Assembly: GCA_022376465.1 (NCBI GenBank)
Contig: JACDTU010000024.1
Span: 62,001-126,000 of the forward strand
Length of the DNA stretch: 64,000 nucleotides
Direction of reading: 5' to 3'
From: Cubamyces lactineus
Taxonomy: Eukaryota; Basidiomycota; Agaricomycetes; Polyporales; Polyporaceae
Within the stretch, counting starts at the first letter, position 1; each line of letters opens with the position of its first letter. Of the stretch, positions 47,770 through 58,604 are shown piece after piece. Both the position numbers and the translations under genes were made by a program. Below the pieces are notes generated by a model that was not told where the DNA came from, ran no database searches, and was given only the letters and a program-made list of their open reading frames with translations.

Positions 47770-49022
47770 TCAACGCTCACGATGTCCCCACGGTTCCCAG
47801 ACGATAACATCGAGCATACCCTGCTCCTGCAGATCGAACAGCGCCGTCTCAAACTCGGCTCTCCACCAGCTCGCCGACTCCGCGCGATCGGCAACATGAA
47901 CCTCCACCCGAACGTTTGTGAAGATATCTCCGGGCCGCGAAAGTCCGGCGACAAGCTCAGGACCTGCCGTCTCTGCTGCGTCGACGAGATCGCATCGCGC
48001 ACGGTTGAACGCTTGCGTGAAGTCCATGCAGACGCATCGCAGTCGTCGCGAAGAGATCGTAGCAAGGAAGGTACGAATCGTGTCGCACATCGCGTCGAGA
48101 TTCCTCTGGTGTGGGTGGAGGACGGAGAAAGTGAGCGTCTCAAGCATCATATACGAAGGAAGCAGCTCTTGAATGTCGTCAACTAATGGACCGGTGTGAT
48201 CGTGTCAGTACTTCTCAGCTTCAAGGCCGAGGGCCCAAAGTGAAGGATCGCACAGAAATCTGATATAGCTGCGCAGGAGTCCACGGCAAGATGCTTTAGC
48301 GTCCCAGGATCGAGTACCTTGAAGAGGCTCGGCAGTCCCATCATGTCGTTCCATGGTCCAGTGATCTGCAGGTGTAAACTCAGCACAAGCATGTTATCGT
48401 CTATACACACGCGGATAGTGAACAGAGAACCACAGACCGAAAGCCGTTCCAATCCGAGCCATCCGGGATCGTTCATGGGCGAATTCGGGGCGATGGCGCC
48501 TTGGTTTTCCCACAGTATCGACCTGCATTCTAGCGTAGTGAGGTAGGGAAGGGCTGTAATAAGCCGCACAAAGTCCAGAAACGACGAGAGCGAGACATCA
48601 ATGAGGGCGAGGTGCGTCAGGCGGGGGAACAACGCGAGATAGCAAGCGGTGCGTAATGAGATCTCGACTTGTCCGCGGACGTCGGGATACATGAAAGGAG
48701 GCTGTACTATGCTGAACTTGCGCATGTGTGGGAGCTTGTAGGCTAGGACCGCGGTAGCCGATCGGACGATAGTTGGCTGGTCTTCGCCGGGAGGTGCGAG
48801 GACGAGTTCTTGCACGAGGTCAGCTATCTGAGGGGCGATGGCCAATGTCCGCGAGAATCCGGTGAGTTGTTCACGTTGCCGAAGGATTACGATGTGGTAG
48901 AGATTGTATCGGCTCCGTGGAAGCCAGGCGCGACAGGTAAGCGCGCACTGGAGGAGAGTCGGCGTGTCCCTTCGACAATGATCAATGAGGATATCGTAGA
49001 TCTCTTGCGGAAAAGTAGACAT
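47770..49022 (-). CDS. F-box-like / LRR-like protein (copy 2)
   Basis: Start at 49022 (MSTFPQEIYDILIDHCRRDTPTLLQCALTCRAWLPRSRYNLYHIV), an F-box-like start closely similar in pattern to copy 1 at 33598-34808. Leucine-rich stretches follow (LVQELVLAPPGEDQ, LPHMRKFSIV, ALFPRLTHLALIDVSLSSFLDFVRLITALPYLTTLECRS, LKHLAVDSCAAISDFCAILHFG). The frame meets a stop at 48183, but continues as DDIQELLPSYMMLETLTFSVLHPHQ if 29 nt (GT...AG) between LKLR and IDDIQ are removed. It then runs to GHRER at 47770. That is either an unusually short intron or a frameshift, so the gene may be broken. It probably serves as a substrate receptor of an SCF ligase, as inferred from the family. Confidence 0.65.
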
Positions 49023-49445
49023 TATGCCTGCATGTAAGGGATCAGTACTCAGTGTCCAAGGTTACCGCAACTACAAAGGGAGGGTGGTGTGCATAGGAAA
49101 GCCACACGAGAGCTTCCCATATAAGTGGGAACGCAGCGTCTTTCCTGATTAGCGACAAGATGATCCGCAGCTGACACGAGACGGTTTCGCTCGGACGAGC
49201 CTTATCCCATCAAGCCCGTCCACATCGAATCAACACTGTTACATTTATGGCCTCCGGACTCAAACTCTCTGTAGAATGATGCAAGTAGCGCACAAACTCT
49301 AGCTGATGGGCGTCGAGAAATATGGCATGCAAGCCGCGTCGCTAGCGCAGAGTAGGGCTACTAGCTGCTCACGTCGTATTTCAGTGCGCTGAACAACCAC
49401 AAACGACTGGTCGAGACCTACCAGACATAGCCTCTGTGTGCACTA
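49023..49445. other. Intergenic
   Basis: Promoter side of the second F-box gene and 3' flank of the first DUF6697-type gene. No gene recognised. Confidence 0.5.
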
Positions 49446-51428
49446 CTAGTGCGTAGCTTTCTCGTCGATTACATCTACTATGCGCTGCAGCAAATTTTGA
49501 TCAAATCCGACGCATTCCATCCGCCAGATCGCCATGTGCTGAAGAGCGTAGCGGTGCAGACGTTTGACGTTAGTTCCATCGCAGATCTCAAGTTCTGCCT
49601 CAAAGCTCGATGAGCGCACCTCGTCACCACGTTCGTATGCATCGATGATCACTGTCATCGCGGCCTTCTTCTTCTTGCCCTTCAGATTGTCGAATTTCTT
49701 CGACTTTATGGCCATCGCGACCTCCTGTGCGGTCGGCTGTCGTCCTTGCTCGTGACATAGCAGCGAGCGGGCACGAATCTCCTTGAACTTGGCCATCTTG
49801 AGGATAGAGTTCGCCCACGTCGACTTCAGCTGCGAGAGTCGTATGTCAATTGCTTGGTTTACTGTTGCTGTAAGGTACATATTGACTCGCCTCTTTGGAC
49901 CACGATCGGTACTCTGCAGGCGACATGGGCCCGTCAAGGATCAGACTGTACTCTCCGACGTATCGGAACCGGGCTCTCTCTAGTCCAGTAAAGACTGCTT
50001 GATTCCCTGCTTTCCATTTGCACTTGTCGTTGGCTCGGTATAACAGCCCGGGACAGCCAGGTTCTGATGGGAGGTATGGATTTTGACAGTATTTGGGGAA
50101 CATATAGTTCCGATTTTGCTGGTCCCATACGCACATCTTCTGGGTATGGAGGCCCCAAGGCTGTTGGTGCATATCGTCGCGAGAAACGACGAGCGTCTGG
50201 AGTGTAGCACTCAGGGTTGGGATTGTGAAACGGGGTCTCCCGACGAGTCTATCTTGAATCCTTGGTGGGTCGCGTAGAGCGGGTCCAGGCACGGGTCCTG
50301 GCTGTGATACAAGAGGAGCTTGTGCTCCTGAGTCTGAAGAGGTGACGTCGGCCTGAACCATGGTCACCGCGTGATCTAATATACATACGCATGAACATAC
50401 CTGTACTGTATCCGGATCTGGAGGTTCGGAGGGGTCATCCAAATACGAAAGCTCCCTGGATTGCTCTCGCGCGTCTGCTTGGATGACTGCTATTTGAGCC
50501 GCTTCGAATGTACGATGATCCTCGACGACATGATTTGGGCCGGCAAAATCTCCGCGTACAGGGGGCATTGACGGAGAAGGAGACAGCGGCGACAGAGGTG
50601 TGAGAGGCCTTGTATCCGCATACATTTCTGGCCCGTTTTGTAGTATCTCCGACGACATCCTACCATTGGTACCATGTCCGCGGGTTTGTAACTCGGACGG
50701 CTTGCAAGGGGGGTTTGTAATTCTGAAAGAAAGCGACGGTCTTGGGCGTGATGGAATCAGAACCTCCACAGAAAGCTTCGGTTTTTTGCGAGGGCTGTTA
50801 ACTACACCCCACGACCTTGGCAGGAGATCGAGTAAGGGTGCATTTTCGGGTTCCAAGGGGAACTTCCGCTTCTGAGGACTCGGAGGACATTGCAGCTGCA
50901 ACGTAAGATTAGACTATTCAACATACGTACGACGGAGCAATGACTCATGCACGTACTAGTGATGGTGTCGCAGGACCGCATTGAGCCAGGGGAGCGCTCT
51001 GGAGAGGAGGCGCCGTGATGGCCTCGTCGTCACTGTCCTCTACGACGAGCGGATCCTCAGCACTGCCGCTACGAGCCACCGTAGTGGTAGCTCGTTTGCC
51101 CATCTGCGCTGCAGCATCAGGTTCCTGTGACCCGTAGGTCAACCTCAAGAACTCCGCGTCCGCAGTAGCCAGTGTAACTTACTACTTTGGAGCGCGTCTC
51201 TGCGAGCTGATACGGACTTCCGCCAGTGGTCTTTGTAGGTAGCTCGATACTGCCAGTCGACTCATAATCCGCCGGCTTGGCGTGTCCTTCCCGTAGACAT
51301 TTCTCCAGGTATGCGACTTTCGCCTCCAGCTCGACGATCTGCACAGCTTGCGCTTTGGACCGCTCCTCGTAGTGTTTCACCCTGAACTCGAGAGAAGCAG
51401 GGCCGTCAAAATCCGCAGCTAGGTCCAT
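49446..51428 (-). CDS. DUF6697-type protein (tandem copy 1)
   Basis: Start at 51428 (MDLAADFDGPASLEFRVKHYEERSKAQ). A coiled coil follows (AVQIVELEAKVAYLEKCLREG). The middle is disordered and rich in Ser, Pro and acidic residues, with basic patches (SPQKRKFPLEP, SPRKKPKLSVEV) that may be nuclear signals. The conserved region begins PRIQDRLVGRPRFTIPTL and contains NPYLPSEPGCPGLLY, KWKAGNQAVFTGL and RYVGEYSLILDGPMSPAEYRSW. The C-terminal exon has LKSTWANSILKMAKFKEIRARSLL, a basic helix, AYERGDEVR and a final MECVGFDQNLLQRIVDVIDEK, ending at 49446. This order fits the agaricomycete DUF6697 family of unknown function, which is often expanded and found near repeats. The identification is from memory. 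Several introns, not all positioned. Confidence 0.7.
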
Positions 51429-51981
51429 GGTCAACGGTGCCGTGTCAGTTCCGCGGACACTAAATGTCGTTCCTTTGGTAGATAAGTAGTACTGCCAGCA
51501 ACGACTCAGCCAGCGAGGCCTGTAAAAGGAGCGTACTAGACGCAAGTACCACCCAGGAGGACTCACGGTGTTGACCTTCTAGGTACTCTCTAGGGACGGA
51601 GGTGATCTATGGCAGATAGCACTACTACTGCTGAGTCTAGTTAGAACGACATTTAAGTTCAGAGCAAGGAGTGATACACAGCCTCGTGGCGACGTAGTAC
51701 GGATAAGCGCCCATGGCATCGTCTGCAACAACTTGGCGAGTTCCGGCCTTTTCAACTACGACTGTCGTCACGCTATCATTTCGTGTAGCGTACACGATAT
51801 CCATCACCCCATTAACCGGCAGATATTGTCAAGTACGCCCGAGATACACCGTGATGATATGGTGCAACATCATACAGATCAACGTGACTAGGATTACACT
51901 GAAGCCGAAAGCTAAGGGAACACAACTTGCTGACTGCGGCCTTTTTAAGTCGATGTCGTATTTGCGATGGTATCATCGGCT
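51429..51981. other. Spacer between the tandem DUF6697-type genes
   Basis: It contains the promoter of copy 1 and the 3' flank of copy 2. A plus-strand open frame (51713-52003) has no family resemblance. Confidence 0.5.
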
Positions 51982-54033
51982 TTACCGCAGTATATCAGCT
52001 TGATGAAGAACCTCTGGCGAACGAATGACATCACCTTGTATGTTACCTTGAGCCGCCCTATTCTTCATGTCCGCCATCTGCTGCACCAACTCCTCATCAA
52101 ATCCTACGCATCTCAACCGCCAGACAATCATGTGCTGTAGCGCCAAGCAATGTAGATGCTCGTGAGTATCACAGTGGAAATCTCGGGTCTAATGAATTAA
52201 CGTACCTCATCGCCGCGTTCGTAGGCATTGATGATCGCAGCCCTCGCGTTGCTCTTGGCTTCGCCCTCTAGATTGTCGAATCGCCTCCACCTCACGGCCT
52301 TCATGACTTCCTTACCGAGTGGCCGCCGCCCCAACTGTTGGCTCAGCAGAATCCGTGTACGAATGGCGCGGAGGTTACTCATGGTGAGGATCGAGTTCGC
52401 CCACGTCTTCTTGAGCTAGAGAATGTTATATATCAGCCAACTGGTCTTCAACACTTGGAGGCCAGGATAGAATCCCACCTCCGGCGGCCACAGCTGGTAT
52501 TCTTGCTCTGACATGGGGCCGTCGAGCTCCAGACTGTACTCCCCGACATACCGGAGAAGACCGTAATCCAGCCAAACAAAAACCGTCTGGTCCCCCGGCT
52601 CCCATTGAGTTCTATAATCGGCCAGGTATAACAGCCCTGGGCTACCGGGTTCTGGTGGAAGATGAGGATTCAAGGCGAGTTTGGGGAGGATGTAGTTGCG
52701 GGAAGCAAGGAGATTCCGTAGTGGCACGCTGAGGAAGGATAGGTTATCCTTCCGGTTCCTCGAGATGAGGAGCCTCTCTACTGGCATATTAGGGATTGGA
52801 ACCGTGAACCGGGGAATCCCGACGAGTCGATCCTGCACCCTTGGTAGTTCGCGCGGGGCGGGTCCAGGTATGATCACGGGCGGCGATGCAGGGATCGATT
52901 GCACTGGTACCCGAGCGACCGAAGAGGCGGCATGCCCTTGGACTGCTGCCGTTCCATGGTTTTCTGTGGGTATCTGTGGGCCGTCCTCGTTTACGACCGG
53001 CGATGGCGGTTCGGGAGTATCGTCCAGATATGAAAGTTCCTCAGATTGCGCACGGACATCCGTCTGGGCAGTGGCTGGAGCTGGGACGAGCTCTGGTGAT
53101 GTAGAACGACCCTCACCACTTCGGAATGGATCAGGAGGATGCTCATACACAGAAGACGTTGACGACGATGGCGACGGCGACGAGAATGCCGCAATTGATC
53201 TATTTGGCGATGTTGGTGTGACAGGCCTCGTATCAGCATCGCGTACCTCCGGCGAACCACGATCACTAGCATAGTGCTCGCTGACGTCTATATCAGATGG
53301 CTTGCGGGAGAGCCTTGGGACTTTGGAAGAATGTGGCGGCCTAGGACGTGATGTAATGACTACCTCAACAATGAGCTTCGGTTTCTTGCGGGGGGCATCT
53401 GCTGTCGTCCCTAGCTTAGGCTCAGAGGAGGGAACACTCTCCGTCTCGAGAGTGTTTCGCTTGGGTGGCCTCGAAGTTGATCGAGGCTGGAACGTGGGTT
53501 CATATACTATGCAGTGTATAGAAAAACTTCATAAGAACATACCAAAGGCGACTTGGTGGGCTGAGTTGAACACGATGGAGACGGCGGGGTGTCGTCATCA
53601 TTGTCCGAGTCATCGGCATCCACAATGTGAGGGGGCGCATTCCGAGCGCCCCTAGTGTTTGGTACTCGAGCGACAGGTTTCAAGATTGGATGTTCGTCAT
53701 TAGACATCGATGATGGTCCATTCCCCTGCGGATATGAGTCATTCACATCCCAGACACTGCAATAGAACATTACCATTGACTTACTTCCCAGGACTCCTCT
53801 GCGGCCTGGCGCAAACTTGCGCTTGGGGCGATAACGTTGGCAGACGGTTTGACACTTGATATCGATGTCGCGTTGGCTGTCCTCGCATTTACCTCCCTCA
53901 GGCACTTCTCGAGGTATGCCACCTTGGCCTCTAGTTCAATGATCCGCGCGGCTTGCGCTCTGAGCTGATCCTGGTAGTGTTTGACCCTGAACTCGAGGGC
54001 GGCGGGGCCGTTGAAGTCAAATACGGTATCCAT
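51982..54033 (-). CDS. DUF6697-type protein (tandem copy 2)
   Basis: Start at 54033 (MDTVFDFNGPAALEFRVKHYQDQLRAQ), then the same coiled coil as copy 1 (IIELEAKVAYLEKCLREVNA). The disordered middle differs strongly but keeps small islands (PRKKPKLIVEVVI; SEELSYLDDTPEPPSP). The conserved part is PRVQDRLVGIPRFTVPIPN, NPHLPPEPGSPGLLYLADY and RYVGEYSLELDGPMSEQEYQLW. The helical C terminus has LRAIRTRILLSQQLGRRPLGKEVMKAV and AYERGDEVR. After an intron it continues LALQHMIVWRLRCVGFDEELVQQMADMK and runs on to ADILR at 51982, longer than copy 1. It is a clear tandem paralogue of 49446-51428. The last exon may have an alternative end through a GTAACA donor. Function unknown. Confidence 0.7.
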
Positions 54034-54748
54034 TGCACATCAATAGCTAGAACTAGTTAGTGCCCACAGTTCCGGGTCGAGACAGCATCCATGTAGCTTG
54101 AGCGGCAGCGGGCGCGGGCTCGGCGTGCTGGCCACGCAAGGTGTGTGGCAACTGAGAGATAAAATGGACCTCAGCCCCGTAGACCTCAAACAGACATAAT
54201 GGTCTCAGCTACGTACTTTCCTTAAACTCTGGAGGGGTCTATGTCCCAGAACAGTGCTGCACAGTATACTGACAATGGCGGTCCACGGCAGAGGTGAGCA
54301 CCGCACAGCCACATGGCCTCGGGAGTCGGGACACGCGGCAGCCATTCGGACTACTCAGCGTTCATCGTAACTCCTCCCATCATCATCATCATCATCATCA
54401 TCAGTAGGCCCAGGACAATTCACGAACTGCTTGCTAAAGATGCGTATCTACGGTACGGAGATTGGCCTTCAGAAGTGTACGCGAACGTTGCAACATGTCC
54501 AGCAGGCTGAGAGGTTCTTGATAATACCAAGAGGTGACTATATCGCTGCCAGACTTCGCTCTGCTCGGCGCAACGTTGCGAGAGCACTCACAACTTGGAG
54601 AAATCTATATGCGAGGGTCCATCGTAAGTGAATTCCAGGTCATGTGTCGACATCTCTGTCTTTGAGACCGCCGCCGACGCTAGAACATCGCCATGGTGGA
54701 GCTACCAGCGTGCACATGAAAACATGAGTATCTCGTCCACACCGCTTC
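54034..54748. other. Intergenic with (ATC)n repeat
   Basis: Upstream of DUF6697 copy 2. It contains an ATC/CAT microsatellite at 54378-54403 on the plus strand. Small plus-strand open frames lack any family resemblance. Confidence 0.5.
54378..54403 (+). repeat. (CAT)n microsatellite
   Basis: About eight consecutive CAT triplets followed by CA, visible directly. Confidence 0.9.
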
Positions 54749-55435
54749 TTAGTATGAAACCACGAACAGGTCTCCCATCTCTACGCCGCACGGCAACGGC
54801 CATTCGCCCCTTTCGAGGATGTCCATCCAGGTCAATGCACGCACGCCGATCTGATTATGCGTAGGTTGGACCCGGTCATGCGTAGGTCGGGCCCCGTCAT
54901 GTGTAGGCTGGAAAGGTTCGTCATCGTAAACAATGTCGACTTCCACGATCGAGAGGGTGCTGTTGGGCGAGCTTCTTATGGACGTTTCACCCTCGCCTGC
55001 CGGAGACCGGGGCTGCGGGCGGCCTTGGTGACGTTGTATGTCTCTACGAACGGAATTGTGGCCTGGGTGGACGGTGTCCTCCCTGTTCACATCGAGATGC
55101 TGGAAGTGCAAGCCTTGCATCGGTCGGCGTAGAGGTTCTACTGCTTGTGCTGGTTCGTGCGATACAATTCCATGTGTGGGTTTAGCGAGTTTCTTTGCCC
55201 CCAGCTGCTGGTATAGCTTACGCGTGAGCGGAAGCGTGTCCGGATATTGCTCGCTGTAGTGGCCCGGGTTGCGCAGCACGTCAGCGATCTTGTCCACCGG
55301 GATCTGCTCCTTTGCATTGGGGCGGCGCATAGGAGGTGCGGTGGGGTACCGCGCCAGTGTATAAGACGGACGTCGTGGACCGAGCGGCGGCGCGGGAACG
55401 CTTTGGGTGGACTGCGAGAGGCGCGGCGTGTCCAT
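54749..55435 (-). CDS. Unrecognised protein with C-terminal 7-residue repeats
   Basis: A single open frame of 228 codons from ATG at 55435 (MDTPRLSQSTQSVPAPP). A Pro/Arg-rich start leads to NAKEQIPVDKIADVLRNPGHYSEQYPDTLPLTRKLYQQLGAKK, a possible small helical unit. Near the C terminus there are three similar units (PTHDGAR, PTHDRVQ, PTHNQ) encoded by 21-bp tandem repeats, followed by WMDILERGEWPLPCGVEMGDLFVVSY. No intron is needed. I do not recognise a family. The lack of introns and the neighbouring DUF6697 pair suggest a lineage-specific gene. It could be spurious, since support rests on length and composition only. Confidence 0.45.
   Translation of the reverse strand: MDTPRLSQSTQSVPAPPLGPRRPSYTLARYPTAPPMRRPNAKEQIPVDKIADVLRNPGHYSEQYPDTLPLTRKLYQQLGAKKLAKPTHGIVSHEPAQAVEPLRRPMQGLHFQHLDVNREDTVHPGHNSVRRDIQRHQGRPQPRSPAGEGETSIRSSPNSTLSIVEVDIVYDDEPFQPTHDGARPTHDRVQPTHNQIGVRALTWMDILERGEWPLPCGVEMGDLFVVSY
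54857..54919 (-). repeat. Three 21-bp tandem repeats
   Basis: The core ATG(C/T)GTAGG recurs at 54857, 54878 and 54899, a 21-bp spacing. It lies in the open frame 54749-55435 and encodes the 7-residue PTH... units. Confidence 0.75.
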
Positions 55436-56173
55436 AGTTGCGTACAGGTGGCGTCTGGCAGAGGAGGGTAAGTGCAAGCTTGCACACTTCACGGGAAGTG
55501 CAGTTGCTTATATGCCCTTCGCGTTTAGCCACAGTAATTGTTGCGAGGCTTTGGCCACAACTACACAATGGATGGCTTTCGGTATAAAGTGGCGTTGCGC
55601 CAAAGCGCACGCTGGCGCTTTGGCCCCAATATCCTCATATCTTGGCATGCAGATGCTTTCAAGGAGGGTTGAAATCAGCACAGCGTATCGCAAGCTCAAC
55701 GAAGTTCGTGGCAATGAACATGCACTTATTGCGATCCCGGCGTTGTCGTGACGATGAGACTGAGAACGATTATAAGTGCGTGCGGCGGTTGCTGCCACCC
55801 AGCAAGACTCTTTGTACGTTATACGTGCCGATACTGACAATACATAGGGCAGCTTGGTGTACTATTCGAGTCGCCGCACTGCGGGCGCTGATGGTAAGGT
55901 TCAACAGGGCACTACAACTGAGCGCCGTACTCAACCGATGCGAGACAGTTTCACTCACCCCGTGCTGCCCTGACCTTCTACGTAAGAGAAGGGAAGTTAG
56001 GCCGCATTCAAGTTGTGGTTGACACACTCCGAACCATACATTTTTAGCTGTCCCGCCATCACCGAATCGCCTTCGCGAAACCCCTGAACGCCATATATAC
56101 CCACGCCTTGCGTGGCCCCCCCTTGTTGTGCTCTTCAGAGGAGCTTCTGCCAACTTGTTTGTGAACAGAGACG
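55436..56173. other. Divergent intergenic region
   Basis: Between the repeat protein (minus) and the first P450 gene (plus). A TATA box at 56094-56099 belongs to the P450. No other gene recognised. Confidence 0.5.
56094..56099 (+). promoter_or_regulatory. TATA box of first P450 gene
   Basis: TATATA lies 80 bp before the ATG at 56174, a plausible distance for a fungal core promoter with a short leader. Confidence 0.5.
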
Positions 56174-58453
56174 ATGACGAGTGCTGGAGGTCTTGCATTC
56201 CTTGCTGCGCTGTTGGTATTGGCGTTGTCCTACCTTTGGTGCAATCGGTCTAATAGACGTCGTCTGCCTGGCCCCAAACCCAAGGTCATCATTGGGAATC
56301 TCACCGATCTCCCCTCGGGCGGGCATGAATGGATTCAATACGCCGCAATGGCTCGCAAGTATGGTATGTAGACATCTTGTTCTGATTCAAGCTCACATGA
56401 CGGTTGACTGTATCTGCCATTCATAGTTAGCGACGTGCTGTACTTCACTGCACTTGGCACGCCTTTGTTGGTCATCAACTCCTTCGAGGCCGCCCGGGAG
56501 CTCTTGGACAAGAGGGGCGCCACGTACTCTGACAGACCTCGCCTTGTCATGATCAGAGAATTGTGAGCGGTTGGGCCGACCTCTCCCTTTCGTGACTGAC
56601 ATTCGGGCGTAGGATGGAATGGGACTGGAACGTCATCTTGATGTCTTATGGGAAACGATTCTCTGCTTACCGTCGAGCGGTTCAGCAAGAGTTCCAGCCG
56701 GCGGTGATCGCCCAATCGTACCACCAGGTCATGGCGCGTGAGGTCACTGCATTCCTCGCGCGGGTCTTGGACACGCCAGACAACCTAGTCGATCACCTCA
56801 AGCAGTAAGCAGTGACTCGCAGAACGTAATCCTAGTCTGCCGTTCTCGAAGCTCATGTGCTACCCCTGTAGCATGACGGGGGCCATAATCATGATGGTGA
56901 CATACGGGCATCAAGTCCAGTCCATGGACGACCCCTTCATTGTCATGAACGAAGCTGTCCGAGAGCACGCCGAAGCGCGCCCAGGCGTCGCATTAGTCGA
57001 TGTATTTCCCATTCGTATGCATCACATCATTCGCTCAGTCCTCAAGAGAGACTCGGGTGCTCACCACTCCGGACCTTTTAGTAAAGTACCTACCTACATG
57101 GTTCCCGGGCGCCTCCTTCCATCGCGCGGCAGCAATAGGACGGGAGCTCTCGATGAAGATGCGTGTAGAGCCATACAATATGATCAAAGCGACAATGGTG
57201 CGTCTATTACCACGACACACGGAGCCCTGGGTGTTAACGTGGTTCCATAGGATTCGGGGAACGCGATTCCATGCATGGCTACCAGACTTCTCTCTCAAGA
57301 TCCTCCACCTGAAGAAGCCAACAACGATGAGTTTGTGAAGAACTGTTGCGCTGTCGTTTACAGTGGTATGTGTCGGATCTTATATCGGTGGAATGTGCAC
57401 TCACTATTCACCCCATTTCTGCAGCTGGGGCAGATACTGTGAGTGTCGTACCACTGGGACTGCGCGGCGATGGCGAGCCCAAACTCACACGTGTAGTACA
57501 TGCAGACTGCCGCAGCTCTGAGAAACTTCACGCTTGCCATGATTGTCTACCCTGATGTACAGCGGAGAGCTCAGGAGGAGCTAGACAGGGTCCTCGGCCG
57601 CGACCGCCTGCCTACGTTCCAAGATCAGGAGAAGTTGCCGTATGTCTCCACGATCATGAAAGAGAGCTTGAGATGGAGGGCAATGTCCCCTCTAGGTACG
57701 AGGGTGCTCGACGTCTTCGTGCTGACAGTGCTCCGACCTACTTGGAATCTTCTACGCCAGGTGTTCCTCATGCAACACTTAAGGACGATGAATATAAGGG
57801 AGGATACGTCCCTAAGGGCACCACTGTACTCGCTAACATCTAGTACGTCTCCGCTCATACAGGTCTTCGAGGCGACGAGGCATATTAACCAGTCCTGCTT
57901 CAGCGCTATCCTACACGACGAGTCTGTATACTCAAACCCGGACGAGTTCGATCCAGACCGCTACCTCCCTACGCGCGAGAAACCAGAAGGTGAACCTGAC
58001 CCCGCGCGAGCTGCCTTTGGGTTCGGACGGAGGTAAGCTCGTGCTCGTCCTCCCCTCATTCAGTAGAGCACATCGGTCGTCTGCCTACGGGAGACTAGGT
58101 AAGCTCTTCAGTGCCCCCTTCCGTTCGCTCATGAAGTGATCCTCGCTTATTCAACTGCTAGGATCTGCCCTGGACGCTTCTTCGCCGAGGACTCGCTGTT
58201 CCTCACGATCGCGTCGATGCTGCACGTCTTCACGATCTCCCATCCCAATGGTCTGAGCGGAGGCGAGGCAATGAAAGGCATTATATGGAGTTCTGGACTC
58301 GTCAGGTTTGTTGTTATCAAGACGATGAATCGCATACTGTGCCAGATTATGCTGACCATCACTCACACCAGCCATCCTTCTGCATTCGCTGTCCAGTTGA
58401 CACCGCGTTTCCAATACGCGTCAGACGTAGTGCATGCGGCACAAATGTCGTGA
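56174..58453 (+). CDS. Cytochrome P450 monooxygenase (copy 1)
   Basis: A microsomal haem-thiolate oxygenase working with NADPH-P450 reductase; substrate unknown. Start at 56174 (MTSAGGLAFLAALLVLALSYLWC), a membrane anchor, then the proline hinge LPGPKPKVIIGNLTDLP. Visible parts: LLDKRGATYSDRPRLVMI; WNVILMSYGKRFSAYRRAVQQEF (C-helix region); KYLPTWFPGASFHRAA; I-helix AGADT before an intron near 57441; YPDVQRRAQEELDRVLGRDRLPTF; ExxR in MKESLRWR (E and R present); DEFDPDRYLPTRE; and the haem site FGFGRRICPGRFFAED, with the intron 58034-58161 between GRR and ICPG. It ends HAAQMS at 58453. About ten introns fit an intact gene of the type common in agaricomycetes (CYP64-like clan). A convergent second P450 follows 151 bp downstream. 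Confidence 0.88.
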
Positions 58454-58604
58454 GATATAGCTTACCCGGAGATATTCTTCTTGTCACACCATGCGAGGTA
58501 CCTGAACGATAGCAAACGAACGGTGTATTGGCTGAGGGTAGAGTAAGATCTACTATATGTACACAAAGCGAGAAACACGAGATGGCATGTAGTGACAGGA
58601 TTGC

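Noticed and set aside
47770..48183. A separate small gene downstream of the second F-box gene
   Set aside because: The frame continues the leucine-rich part of the F-box gene in the right order and lacks its own convincing start.
54378..54403. CRISPR-like or regulatory repeat
   Set aside because: It is a plain triplet microsatellite without spacers; CRISPR arrays are not expected in a fungal nucleus.
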